From Cylindrodendrum hubeiense (Eukaryota; Ascomycota; Sordariomycetes; Hypocreales; Nectriaceae), in the NCBI GenBank assembly GCA_014621425.1, contig JAANBB010000041.1:1-64000 (forward strand): 64,000 nucleotides of DNA, given 5' to 3'. Shown here one piece after another: positions 23,200-34,675 of this stretch. Below the pieces are notes generated by a model, which was not told the DNA's origin, searched no databases, and saw only the letters and a list, made by a program, of their open reading frames with translations. The first letter of the stretch is position 1; every line of letters begins with the position of its first letter. The translations under genes and the position numbers were made by a program.

Positions 23200-25837
23200 A
23201 TGCTGTCAAGTGCCGACCGGCCCAAGCCAGCGACGGCTAAATGGGGCGCCGCCTGTCAACAGTGTTCGATAGCCAAGGCGAAATGCATCAGGTCCAACGC
23301 AGCTCCTGGAGCCAAATGCGACAGGTGAGTGGGATTTGGATTCCTCTGGATACGATAAGGGAGATGCCGAGGCACAGAGCCTCACATTTGATCATGACCC
23401 TGGTGCCGGTGCTGCCGAAGTCCGAGCCCAGGTGTAAGTGGCCGGGCTGGCCTGACACGCGTCCACGACATTTTGCTCAGCATACTGCAATCAGAATTAG
23501 ATGAGCTAACTTTTTCAGATGTGAGAGACTGGTTAAGCATTGCGTCGAGCAAGTTCATCGTCCACGGAAAAAGAGACAACCAAAGCCTTCGTAAGTGGTC
23601 CCTTTGCTTGAACATTTTGCATGACCTTACAGGCCTCTACCTCCACCCACACGTGTCATGACTAGGGTTGTCATGATGTCGTCAATTACCGCCAGAACTG
23701 ACCATATCCAATAGGAGAACAGCGCAAATCGAGGAGAGACTCAATGGCCTTGTGAATCTACTCAAGGCATCGGGAGGACTGACAAATGCCGATCTTGCCA
23801 CAGACACGACCTGTATCCCCACTGAAGTTGACCCAGCTGTTTCCAACCAGCAGAATCCCTCAAAACGCCCTGAAGCATCTTTTGCTCCTAGTGATAACCC
23901 CTGGGCCATCCCAGAGATATATAACTCCTACGCTCCGCTGTCATGCATTTGCCGGCCAGAAAGCGGGGATGCACCCCCACCTCCCGACTCCGATGAAGTG
24001 CTGCTCAACATATACCGAAATGAGTTGCAGGCGCTTCACCCTTTCGTAGTGATACCCAACAATGTCACTGCCGCCAAACTTAAAGCTAATAGGCCGTTCC
24101 TCATGTCGGCTATTAGAATGGTCACGTCATTTCGAAGCCTCCGATCAATGCGAGCCCAGATGTTCTATCTGATGCAACATATCGCTGACCATATGCTTAT
24201 TCGCTCAGAGCGATCGCTAGACCTGCTATTGGGCATTCTCGTGATAGCTGCGTGGTATCAATACCACTGCTTCATGCATGCTCAGTTGAACAACCTGATA
24301 GCTCTGGCTGCGACTCTCGTTGGAGAATTGGGCTTACATCGCAGCCCAAGTCTTCTCGAGCGGAGTAATCTCATGGTTGTGAAACCATTCTATCCGGAAA
24401 GAAGGACCAATGAAGAGAGGCGAGCGCTTCTTGGAGTCTGGTTCTTGTCATCAGCGTAGGATTAACTATCCCAGTTCCTTTTACCCTATCACTAACATGT
24501 ACCAGGATGTCTCTGGGATTCTCAAGAATCGAGTCGATGAGATATACCAAGTACATTCAGGAATGTCTCCAGATACTCGAAGACGATAATGAATGCGAGA
24601 CAGATGTGAATCTTGTGCATTTAGTCCGCATTCAAAATCTGACGGAACGCATTTCTCAGCTCAATTCTCCCGATAGCCCGACGGAAGAGGTTGCTGGCGT
24701 TCCCACAGCCCCCATGTCGGCCTACGTTACAGCATTTCAGGGCGAGCTAGATCGCATCCGAAATTCTTTACCTGCGAATCTAAAGCATGATAGTTAGTAG
24801 CATCAACATATGATTATCGTACGTTGCTAACAAATCTAGAAATTATTAACGCCTTCCTCAATACGGCAACACTTCGCCTCTACGAGCCTCCGGTACTTGA
24901 TACCCCCCGGATCATCTCCATGTCCGAGTCTCTCACTTCTCCAACGCTGGGGGCCGCATCTGCTCTGGACATATTTTACCAATCGAGAAATGCGTTGAAC
25001 CAATTCTTCGATAACTGGCTTTCGATTCCAGTCTCCGAGTACTACCGTCAGACTACTCCAATCGCTGCTCAACTAGTTTATGGCCTTACCATGCTCGGTC
25101 GCTGGGCTAAGTTTACCGTGCCCATCACGCTGAACCAACCACAGTCGCAAATGCCAGTTGACACCAGCGCAGATAACCCACAGAGGGTTATGATGAAAGC
25201 TGATTCGGATTATGCTGCAAGTCTACACTCAGGGAAGCCAACACCATCTGAACCAAGCCCGGGAATTCGGGACAAGGATCCGCAGGAAGCGGGACAGATC
25301 GTCCTTCGGGAGGGAACGGATCCAAGATTACCAGGTGCTGTGGCAGCACTCAGATCGCAAATCCAGACTCAGCCCGGCCTCTCCCTGGACGTGTCTGGTA
25401 TTCTCACTGGAATCTGCTCTCGCTTCGAAGAAGCCAACGCAACCTTCCAAGCCGGCCCAACTGAACCCGGGGCGTTGGACCACACTCTTTGGACCATGAG
25501 CGCCGTCAAGGTTCGCATCACTCGAGCAAAACTCGAACGATGGGCCGAGATTGTTGCAGCCGGGACTGAAGCTCTCAAACTGCACGACGAGAATGACAGA
25601 GACACTAATATGGAGGACAGCGGAAGTGTTGATACGTGTAAGTCAAGCATTGACGGGTCCGAGCCCTTCCTCAACAACAATGGGGACTTGGGTGCGGATG
25701 CAATGCAGCCCAACTGGAACGCTACAACGCCCTGGACGAGCGAGATACTTCAAGGGGTCGACCCATCCATATGGTTCGATGGCTATTTAGACTGGGGCGC
25801 AGTAATAATGAACTCAATGGGGAATTTAGAACAGTAG
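23200..25837 (+). CDS. Zn2Cys6 fungal transcription factor
   Basis: Five exons (23200-23324, 23519-23590, 23715-24455, 24506-24792, 24840-25837) give 740 residues. The binuclear zinc cluster at residues 19-50 has spacing C-X2-C-X6-C-X10-C-X2-C-X6-C (CQQCSIAKAKC ... KCDRCERLVKHC), split by the first intron, then a basic linker HRPRKKRQPKP. A short coiled region (RTAQIEERLNGLVNLLKASGG) suggests dimerisation. The middle region (LLNIYRNELQALHPFVVIPNN, LGILVIAAWYQY, LGLHRSP) matches the War1/PrtT-like style of fungal regulatory domains. Sensed signal and targets are unknown. The gene sits at the border with accessory DNA. Confidence 0.88.
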
Positions 25838-26068
25838 TGATGGTTGGGACTGGGTAGGGGTGTAGGGTTTAGATATTTGTTGTAATATCCGTCATTGAGG
25901 CGCCTTCTGACCTCTAATTTAGCAAGAATGAAGGGTAATTTCATGAAATATAAAATTTCTTGTGTGAGAGACAACTCTCAATCCGATGATTGACAGAGTG
26001 CAGCACCCGAACGGGATACGTACTCGTCGCGCTATAGCTTTGAGACATTGGCGTGACGGACCTGCGGC

Positions 26069-26392
26069 TCAAGTTGCCTCAACATCCAAATCAACTACTA
26101 ACATCACATGAGACCAGTCGATTTCCCCAAAATTGTCCTGCAGCCTTGTTAGTCGGTGATCCAAACCTTCGGTGTGTGACGTGGTTGCCAACGTGGCGTC
26201 GCCGGGCCAGATAGAAAGGGTCACCGCCTCAAACTCGATGATCCTGAGTTTGTCCTGGCGACATCCCGGATCGAACCGTGCACATGCCTTTTCCGGAACC
26301 GGTGAAGCGAGCACACACCATTTTGGCCTCACCTTAACTTGATCCAGACTCGCCTCGCAAAAAAGCAGGGAACTACTCAAGACTATGCCCAC
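26069..26392 (-). CDS. Possible small secreted Cys-containing protein (weak)
   Basis: A minus-strand open frame of about 107 codons begins with a hydrophobic stretch (ending SSSLLFCEAS), continuing upstream of 26392 in frame as QWAIFFLHIVG. It goes on with a balanced composition containing KWC, KAC and PGC. No ATG in the same frame is visible at the proposed start, so an upstream exon would be needed. The composition is more protein-like than its neighbours, but no family is recognised and the model may be wrong. Confidence 0.2.
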   Translation of the reverse strand: MGIVLSSSLLFCEASLDQVKVRPKWCVLASPVPEKACARFDPGCRQDKLRIIEFEAVTLSIWPGDATLATTSHTEGLDHRLTRLQDNFGEIDWSHVMLVVDLDVEAT

Positions 26393-28067
26393 AATGTGAA
26401 GAAAAAAGATTGCCCACTGAAATGAACCGCATATTTTGTTGGTCGTTACCGTTCATCAGCAGATGTAGAACCTTTGCGTTATAGAGCCGTGCCATGAGTC
26501 TTGGCCAATCAATATCCTCCATCGGACCCATTTTCCATCGTGTGTAAGTTCAATGAGCGACGGGCGCCTTGCAGCGGATGTCCCGGGCCTATTGGGCTCG
26601 GTCAGGTTTGTCGGTGTAGGACCATGTGGCCAGGGCAGATCTACTCATGCGAGATTCGTGGTAGTCATTTATGAGACTTTACAGAATCCAGCCTAGGTGG
26701 CTAGGTTGCATAAGCGTGATAACAGCGTGAAGTGCTGCCAACAAACTGGGGCGGATGATCAGCCCATCAGGCGGGATGGGGCTCAGGGAGAACTGATTGA
26801 TACCTATCTGCAAACCATAACTCGAGGGCGGTACAATATTTTGATATGTTTTGGTTCAACAGATGTCATTGTCTCGTCATTGTGGCAATGGTACCCTGCG
26901 TTGCGTATAACGACTGATAGTGCAATCAACTCGAGGGGATACCACCAAGCGATTTCATTTGAGTTGCTGAAGTCTTCAAAGAGGTACTGTTAGGTGGCGC
27001 TCCTCGCTCACCGATGTATGACTAGCAGGCATACGCGCTGGCTCATGCGCTGGCTGTGTAAGCTCGTGACTCGCCGCTGCAGATACACGGCCAAGCTCCG
27101 GTGTGGTTGCGAGCGCCCTCACCTCCCAGATCTGTTAGCGAACAGTGCGACTCATCGTCGCTCACTGGTTAGGGTCTGTCGCAAGGCGCAACCCTACAAA
27201 CCATGTGATGAGATCCCCTTCGTACGAAGAATTCTTCTGAGTGATCTGCAAGGCCATTGGGGCATTTGCTGGAGTGCCGGTGGCGTGCCAATGGGCCTTC
27301 TCCCACCGCCCCTGCAAGCAAGCAAGAGATAACCAATAACCATATGCCGGGTCGAACCCCGGAAGGCGGCGTGCCTACGCGGTAACGTTTCAACGCGCAG
27401 GGCTCCCGCAGCACATTGCTGTGACACGAACTCGTGTAAGGTACTCTGTTTGGGATTGATGAGCCTCCTTCTGCGCCAGCTAGCGATACCTGACTGTGTG
27501 CGGCACTGTCGGTGGATAGGTACCTAGGTACGGATCTATTTTGAGTCAACAACAGTCTTGGTCAGCAAAGGTTCTTGATCGTTACTATCGGGAAGCTGCT
27601 GCTCCCTTCCTCTTCCATCTACAACATGCGAATCGCGGCATGCGGTGTCGTGCAACCGGCCCCACACGCGGGATGCCATCATCGGCCGACGGCCATTGCA
27701 AGACGTCGCGGAGCGGCGATACTGTATCGCGGCTTGCCGCCTTGTCTTTGCGAAGGTGAAGCGTCCAGAGCACGATGCAACTTTGATGCAGCTGAGGACT
27801 GGTCAATGGCAAGTGCAGAGGCGGCAGCAGCCTCAACAACCAACAGTTGTGGAGGTGGTATTCATGATTCCGCAGCACTGGATGTACCTCGCCGTCTCGC
27901 CGTCGTTTGCCTTGATTCTGGGCAATTACTGCACTCGAATGCGACTTCCTGTGGCAGCCCGAAGGATCTACAAGTAGGTTTTGTTTTTGGTTTTGTTTTT
28001 GGGGGTTTGTTCTCGGTTTGTTTTGCTTGGTTGGTCTTTGTAGCCAACCCGAATACGGAACATGGCT

Positions 28068-28107
28068 GGCGTGGGTTGGCGTGGGTAGGCGTGGGTAGGC
28101 GTGGGTT
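28068..28107. repeat. Four-unit 10-bp minisatellite
   Basis: GGCGTGGGTT/A is repeated four times without gaps, just after a T/G-rich stretch. Non-coding. Confidence 0.85.
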
Positions 28108-29129
28108 GGTATGGCTTGGACGTCGGCTCAGATGCCTGCTTCTTCTCCTATGTCCGCGGACGGCTGGACCATGGGAACTTGTCTCGAGTTGATCCCAGCC
28201 CGCAGAAGATACTGGGGTGCTGACCGACCGTCGGCTCAAACCAGGGCTAGGATTAGCTGGAATTTCCAGCCCTTGGCGAGTCGTCATCTGTTGGGGGCGA
28301 CCAGGCGCCTCATGTTATCGGGAGTGACGGGCGGTGTACACACGGTCACGGCCAAGAATGTCGTCAAGTAGTGACAAAGTAGAGATGTGTCGGTGACCCA
28401 ACTACATCAAGCCACGGCATATTTGACTGACCCGCTGCAAATGAATGGGGGCATGGGCCGGGGATGGCTGCATGCCGTCTCACGTTTCGCAGGGCAATCG
28501 CATTCCGAGAGTCTGCTCGCAGAGTGCAGAGGACCGACCACACGTAATTGATTGCAGGGCGCAGGCGGCCCTAAAAAAATCAATACCATGTCCAGGCAAA
28601 CCACCCACACTCGTTCGCATTCTTTTTGTTTATTCTCGTGAAGAATTGCAATTGCGGACGCCTCGTCTGGTACTGTGCCGCCGACCTTCGGACACGTTTC
28701 CCCGTGATAGACGACGCGGGGACGGTCGGGATCCAACACTGCCCTCCTTGAGCCTAATTGAACGCGACGAGGCTGATAATTCGTTGCCGTAGGTCGTCTC
28801 CTCCCGATCGCGTGGTGTGTGAATGCCCATGTGACTGACAACGGACCGCATGCGTAGGACGCCCTCCAGCCTCCATCAGCGAGCCCCAGATGGAGGAGCC
28901 ATCGGCATCACCGCCAAGGCATTGCGGAGGGCTCTGGCTCGGCTTCTACCTGCAACCGACAGAGCCCGACATCTGGCCGGATGGTTGCCTCGAGGAAGCC
29001 CAAGATTCACTTCTCCCGCATCTCTCGCCTGTTTCGCTTCTCCCGCCCCTTTTGCCTCTTGTTCGCCTTCTGTCAGCGTTCGAAACTCCGCCCCCTCCCC
29101 GTCAACCGCTCCCCATTCGGGAGCTCCCG

Positions 29130-29215
29130 CCTCGTCGAAAAGTCGTGTGGATCTGGATATGCGTACGTGCCCAATCGATAACTGCAGATAGAACGCGCCG
29201 ATGTCAATATATACA
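29130..29215 (+). repeat. Dispersed repeat, copy B
   Basis: This is the second copy of the element at 5430-5515, in the same orientation, with an exact 19-bp core at 29149-29167. It ends at the start codon of the CorA-like gene, so it may act as that gene's promoter or 5' leader. Confidence 0.55.
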
Positions 29216-31862
29216 TGCACTTACAATCCCTCAAGTGTTGCTGCGGCCATGGTGGGATGAAGGTCAGCGTTGACCCTTGCCCACACTGTGGGATTCCTCG
29301 TTGCCCTACGTGCCATACCCAACGATTCAACGTCCGCGGCTCCGACGAACTCCCAGAACCCGAGGACGAGAACGAGATTAGAGATTGGCTTTGGCGTTTG
29401 GTGTTGGAGGATTCAAAAAAGTGAGTCACTTCCTGGGATCGGAGGTGGCAGGACAAAAATCGGCGCAGACAAGCATATGTAATCGCAGTTCGGTTATTAA
29501 AAAGTGTTATTGGCCAAAACTGGTAAAGTTGACGTGGAGAAAGAAGTGAAGGCTGTGGTTGGACGTGTCATTGATGTGTGTTGTCTTTTAAGTATGGTCT
29601 TGCACTGACCAGACTTGCTATATAGCTGGGCTCCTCCAGATCCCCCCCGGCATCTGCAGCCGCACCAGGATGATCGACAAACCGAGACATCTAGTTCAAG
29701 GAAGAAGTATTCGCCCTTTACAAGGCTGGGTGACTACCTTCTCCAAATGGGCCGACGGTCCCAGTCCGATGCTTGGCTGGCGTTGTGCCCGCCCGGGGTC
29801 AACCTCATAGCGGCCGAGGGGAACCGGCCATTTCTCAAATTCATGGAAGATTATGGCGCGGAGTGTGACGAGATCAAATTCTTCATATCGCCGGATGACT
29901 ATGTGTCCCACTTTGGGACACCTCTTGTGTCGAGGCTCAAAGAATTCTGCAACGGCGCGGAATCGCTCTTCCATGACTTTGTCCCTGTGAATACTCAGCA
30001 ATATCAGACGAAAAGTCCACCGCAGACTATTGCATGGGTATCGGATCGAAATCGGAACCCTCAAGACCCTAACACTCCGCGTGCCTACGAACAAGTGCTT
30101 ACCAATACTCGGCTGTATGAAGTGCTGAGGAACAAAGTACGTGTGAAGTCCCGCCCTTAGACGCAGAATTGTTTTCTTGAAGAGGGACCGATTATTGACT
30201 TGAGACGCGCGTTGAAGCGACTACCAGAAAAAGCCAAAGGCCGTGCCGTGGTTGCTCTGCCGAGGCGAATGTATGCATCCTGATTTGGTCCGTAAGCTTT
30301 GAACTGAAACTGACCTAGAATGTTAAGATATATCAATTATGCGGACGGGCCTTGCATCATGGCACTGATTAAGACATGTTCGCCATTGCAATCTGAAGGT
30401 TATCGATGCCTTTTCGCCAACTACATAACCCCAACACCCATTACTTGCATCACGCTACGAGATTCTGTATGTGGTTCTGTTTGGACGCTTGGCACGAATT
30501 TGACGCTGACATATTATACTCTGTAAGGACTGGTGGAGCGGGTGTTTCATCACGCTTGCAAATCTTCGGTACTTTGCTGTCAGCGAGAAAGACATCGAGG
30601 TTACCCGAACTATCGGGGGCACGCGATTACTTCGCAGTCGTCTTGACCTTGCGTTCTTGAACCCCAGAAAGCTACCAAAAGAAGAATGCCATGAGGAGCC
30701 AGATTTTTTGGGTCAAGCATTCCTCTATGAAGTCAACTGTTCGTTCATGTCGACTGGGAAGAGCGATTCATACTGGACTGCAGTTTGCCTAAATGAAGAC
30801 CTATTCGAAGAACAACCCAGGCTAGAGGCAGAGGAAGTGGATTACGATGGATTACCAGCAGACGACTTCGACCCGCTTATTCTCGAGCCGTTAGAACAAA
30901 AAACCCATTCCCCAAGAACATACTTCCTCGTGTTTCTGGCAAGCATGGTGACCAAAATCGTGAGCCACCAAAACTCGATTCAATGTTGGATCGGCGCTAG
31001 TCTGGCCCGCCATGTAAGTTATTCCATTCCCTCCCCATCCCCCATCCCCCATCTCCAGGCACTCGGTTTTTTTTTAAACTGTTTCCTTTGAGTTGGGGCT
31101 CAAGCTTAACGTACGTCTGTTCTAATTGTCTTCTTAGTCCCCAAATCGCGACAAGGACCCACCTTACCATCTTTCGCCAGATGAAGCAAAAGCATGGACG
31201 AAAAAGTCACTCGACACCCTGACGAAAGTCCTACGCGCCATTTCGCAACTGAGACTTGAATTGGGAAGATTTCTTGACAAAGAAGTTCAGTTCGGCAATA
31301 ACAGAATCCCCAAAGGCCTACTGTTCGCGTCGTTGAGGAATGACAAATTGGCAATCCAGACTTTAAAGCGTCTGCATAACCTGCTGACCGAACTGGAGGC
31401 TGTTCAACTTCGGATCCAGGATTGCAAGAAGAATTTCGAAGGATTCAGACGGGAGGTACGTGTGAAAGTGAAAATGTTCTCGGCCGCAATCTCATTTCCA
31501 CGTGCGCCCCAAAAAACCAATGAGACATTAACTAATACCGATATCCAGCACAAAAATGAAACCGTAGAAGCTCAGCATGAGCTCGTGGGAAGACAACATG
31601 AGATTGGGGAGAGATTGGGGACAGTCCAAGTCATCGGTTTGTTCGTCGCGCTTGTAAGTCCTAGTCAATCCTGGCTCTACGACACAGGGATGCTAACAGA
31701 TCCAAGTTCTTGGCCATCTTCACTATGACAGCCCAGCTCTACGGCGACGCGGCAAAAGGCCCCCTTCTAGGGGTGACTGTCTCTGGTGGCTTTCTGGGCG
31801 TTTGTGTGATGGCCTGGATGCTCATGGGATGGCAGTTCCCCCGTCTTCGGAGGATCTGCTAG
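29215..31862 (+). CDS. CorA-like fungal membrane protein with N-terminal Cys-rich motif
   Basis: Eight exons (29215-29420, 29626-30136, 30167-30270, 30319-30466, 30528-31013, 31138-31455, 31549-31653, 31707-31862) give 677 residues in phase. The N-terminus has CCCGHGG...CPHCGIPRCPTC, a likely zinc-binding knuckle. A long soluble region follows with EVDYDGLPADDFDP, then a coiled-coil-prone segment (LHNLLTELEAVQLRIQDCKK; HELVGRQHEIGERLG). Two closely spaced C-terminal helices (IGLFVALFLAIFTMTAQLY and LLGVTVSGGFLGVCVMAWMLM) match the CorA/Mrs2-like layout. The GMN/GxN motif that follows helix 1 in magnesium channels is absent, so transport is doubtful. Such proteins form expanded accessory families in filamentous fungi. 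Exons 3-4 are the least certain. Confidence 0.7.
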
Positions 31863-32710
31863 AGGGTGTGGCGGGAAGAACCGGGTCGTGTCGCAACCTC
31901 GATCGCAGGATAGACTCAACGACGCGCTGGCATTGGCACCCAACCGACAACAAGTGTCACCTCGATTGATCACGAGGAGGCAGATGGCGGCGTGTGACCC
32001 TCTTGCATGACAAGGCAACCGGCGCCAACGAAGAGCGCTACGCATGCAAACTTGATGCGGCAACGACCGCCCTACATGAGAATTGGATGGGGGTGCCGCA
32101 ACTGTTTGGGTTGTCAGACTGCATAACCCGGCGCGACGGACGCAAGGCTGGCCGATGCTTGATGCCGGCGGAAATGACACCGGGAGCGGGATCGTGGGAA
32201 TCGCGGGATCGCATCGACGCACAGATTGGATGCCCCGAGTGCATCTGAGTGCGTCTGAGTGCATCCGAGCGCATCTGCCTGGTCGTCGGTCGATAATTCG
32301 GTCGATAATTCGCCATGTTCTGGCATCGCCGCCGAGTCGCCTTGCGATAGGAACACCACCAGCCAATCGACCCGGCCGCCCTACGACCGCAGCCTAACAC
32401 GGCCAATAAAGACATATGCCAGCGCATCCCGCAGCTAGGCCAACGCTCCAAATCGCATGGTTACTCACTCTCCCAAAACAAGGCATGCGCGTCTCGATTA
32501 TCAGGCTCTGTGACGCATCGCTAAGGCATTGCTAAGGCATCGCTAATACACTTGCTGCCCGACCCGACTGCCTTGTCTACTCCGCTTCTCTTCTACTCAT
32601 ATTGAGTGGCCGTCCTCGACTCACATCGCAACCGACGCTATCACGAGGCAACCAAATCTCGTGCCAGTTTGTGTATTGACAACCACCTATAATCTATTAT
32701 TATCGCGGCC
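31863..32710. other. Intergenic region with two short tandem repeats
   Basis: No gene is recognised. It contains a four-unit 10-bp repeat (32237-32276) and a two-unit 12-bp repeat (32288-32311). Confidence 0.6.
32237..32311. repeat. Tandem repeats (10-bp x4 and 12-bp x2)
   Basis: Units of GAGTGCATCT with single changes run from 32237 to 32276. GGTCGATAATTC occurs twice at 32288-32311. Both are non-coding and lie about 400-470 bp upstream of the ArgRS-like gene. Confidence 0.8.
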
Positions 32711-34675
32711 ATGGCGACGTGTACCGTCAACGGCCTCCAGGACTTGCTTGGAAAAGCAGGGCTGGACACTCCCGTACCGGACTTCCCCGGCGGAGACATT
32801 GTGCACAATCCGCAGGACATATTCCGAGCGTATCTGGCCGACACGCTGCAGAAGTTGGTGGAAGTCGACAGGGCGGTTGCCTACGATGCCATCCAGCCCT
32901 CGAATATGACAGGAATGGGAGATCTTGTGATTGTCTCGCCGAGGCTCAGACTCAAGGGTGTCAAGCCAAAGGATCTAGTCTCAGACCTCGCTCACAGAGT
33001 ACGATCGCCGAGCTTGCGCAGGAAGGTATCGTCAGCACTAACACATGTACTCTCTGATTAGCTGCCTCGATCGCCGCCTTTCGCATGCCCTATCCCGGAC
33101 GGAATCCATCTGCGTGTCTTATCGTCGCCCAACACACTGTCTCGGCTTCTTCTGCCATACGTTCATGACCGAAATACGTCATATGGTTACGATTCATCTA
33201 TTGGTTTGGTCGACGCGAAGGCCCCAGAGGGCCCCAGGAAGAAGGTGATTGTGGAATTCTCGTCGCCTAATATGGCGAGCGAGTTTCAGGTTGCACACTT
33301 GCGCAGCACCCTCATTGGCGCATACGTTGCTAATGTCCATGCTGGCATGGGTTGGGATGTTGTCAAGATGAATTATCTGGGTGACTGGGGGAAGCAGATC
33401 GGCCTTCTCGCGGCCGGATGGCAGAGGTTTGGATCCGAGGAAGAGTTTCAGAAGGCCCCGCTTCAGCATCTGCTCCAGGTGAATCACAAGATCGAGGAAC
33501 TCTTCAAGCCTGAGAAGGAGGAATGTAAGACAGCCAAGGGAGAAGGTAAGGACGTCACCGAAATCGAGTCGCGTGGCTTGTACGCCGAGAGGGATGATTT
33601 TTTTAAGAAGATGGAAGACAAGGAGCCCGAGGCGATTGCCCTATGGCAGCGTTTCCGCGACGCGACTGTGGAAGATTACAAAGCGTCATATGCGCGGCTT
33701 GGTATTCAGTTTGACGAATACTCTGGGGAATCCCAGGCCAGCCCTGAGTCTGTCGAAGAGGTTGAGGCCGCGCTAAAAGAGAAGGGTGTATATGAGGAGC
33801 ACGAAGGCTCGTGGAGGATCGACTTTTCGAAACATGACGCCAAAGGCCTTTCTACCGCTGTCGTGCGATATAGGAACGGAACGACTTCGTATCTTCTGCG
33901 AGACCTTGCGGCCGTGTTGGACAGGCACAAGAAGCACTCGTTTGACAAGATGATTTACGTCGTGGCGATGGAACAGGAAATGCATTTTCACCGAGTCACC
34001 AAAACCCTCGAACTAATGGGCCGGAACGATCTGGCCGACAAGATTCAGCATGTTGCGTTCGCCAAAATCACCGGTCTTCTCGATGAATTCAAAGACGCAC
34101 AGCTGCTGAGCGACTATCTTGATGGTTGCCGATTAGTTACGCAAACTGCGATGGCGGAGGAAACGGAAGATACAATCTTCGTGACTAAGACCGACCAGTC
34201 ACTGGAATCCGTTGGAATCTCTGGCCTCTTCATCCAGGACTTGAACCACAAGCGAACGACATCCTATGCGTGCGACGCCAAGCGCATGACTGCTTTCGAA
34301 GGCGAGACTGGTGCAGCGATCCAAAACTGCTATGCACGACTAGTCACCACCCTTGAAGGAAATGTCGATGGTATTGACTATGATAATCTGGACTATACTC
34401 AACTGGAGACAGAGGACTACTCCGAGGTTCTCCGCATTATCACACAGTTTCCGGACACAACCTATGCCTCGTTCAAGACATTGGAGCCGACCACAGTGAT
34501 CATTTACCTAGGGCGGCTGGTTGATCAAGTCATGGTCACTCTCGATGATGATGACGACCAGGACTGGACTGATCGAGAGGATGCGACGAAAGCAAGGATG
34601 GCCCTATATGAGAATGCTAGGCAGGTCATGGAGAATGGGCTAAGGATGCTGGGTCTCTCTCCCTGGACCGCCTAG
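32711..34675 (+). CDS. Arginyl-tRNA synthetase-like protein with degenerate catalytic motifs
   Basis: Two exons (32711-32998 and 33062-34675, 63-nt intron with CACTAAC branch) give 633 residues, full ArgRS length. The N-terminal ArgRS domain is present (FPGGDIVHNP ... MGDLVIVSPRLRLKG). The class I core follows with KKVIVEFSSPN, MNYLGDWGKQIGLLAAGW, FDEYSGESQ and FDKMIYVVAMEQEMHFHR, and the C-terminal anticodon-binding helices close it (LYENARQVMENGLRMLGLSP). The HIGH signature, HAGHLRST in fungal enzymes, reads QVAHLRST (residues 172-175). The MSTRKG loop, the KMSK equivalent, is replaced by KITGLLDEFKD (about 431-441), and TRD reads LRD. The intact frame argues for selection. Normal arginylation is unlikely; a moonlighting or tRNA-binding paralogue is inferred. 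The first splice donor is the uncertain point. Confidence 0.85.

Larger units (their letters stand above)
25838..29214. other. Long gene-poor accessory stretch
   Basis: These 3.4 kb hold no recognised complete gene. Seen here are a possible small secreted protein on the minus strand (26069-26392), a four-unit 10-bp minisatellite (28068-28107), a T/G-rich run (27975-28030) and a degenerate tRNA-B-box-like palindrome (27348-27363). Stop codons break all frames frequently. It may contain decayed mobile DNA, but no terminal repeats or transposase fragments are recognisable. Confidence 0.55.

Noticed and set aside
23200..25837. Naming the Zn2Cys6 factor as PrtT or War1
   Set aside because: The zinc-cluster style is similar, but residue-level orthology cannot be established by eye.
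27338..27420. A tRNA gene on the minus strand (GGGGTTCGACCCGG, B-box-like)
   Set aside because: The T-stem does not pair with the correct 7-nt loop, no matching acceptor stem is found and no convincing anticodon arm forms; at best a decayed relic.
32711..34675. Assignment of the ArgRS-like gene as a cyclodipeptide synthase or other named tRNA-dependent enzyme
   Set aside because: The sequence keeps the ArgRS fold order throughout; nothing visible supports a specific alternative reaction.
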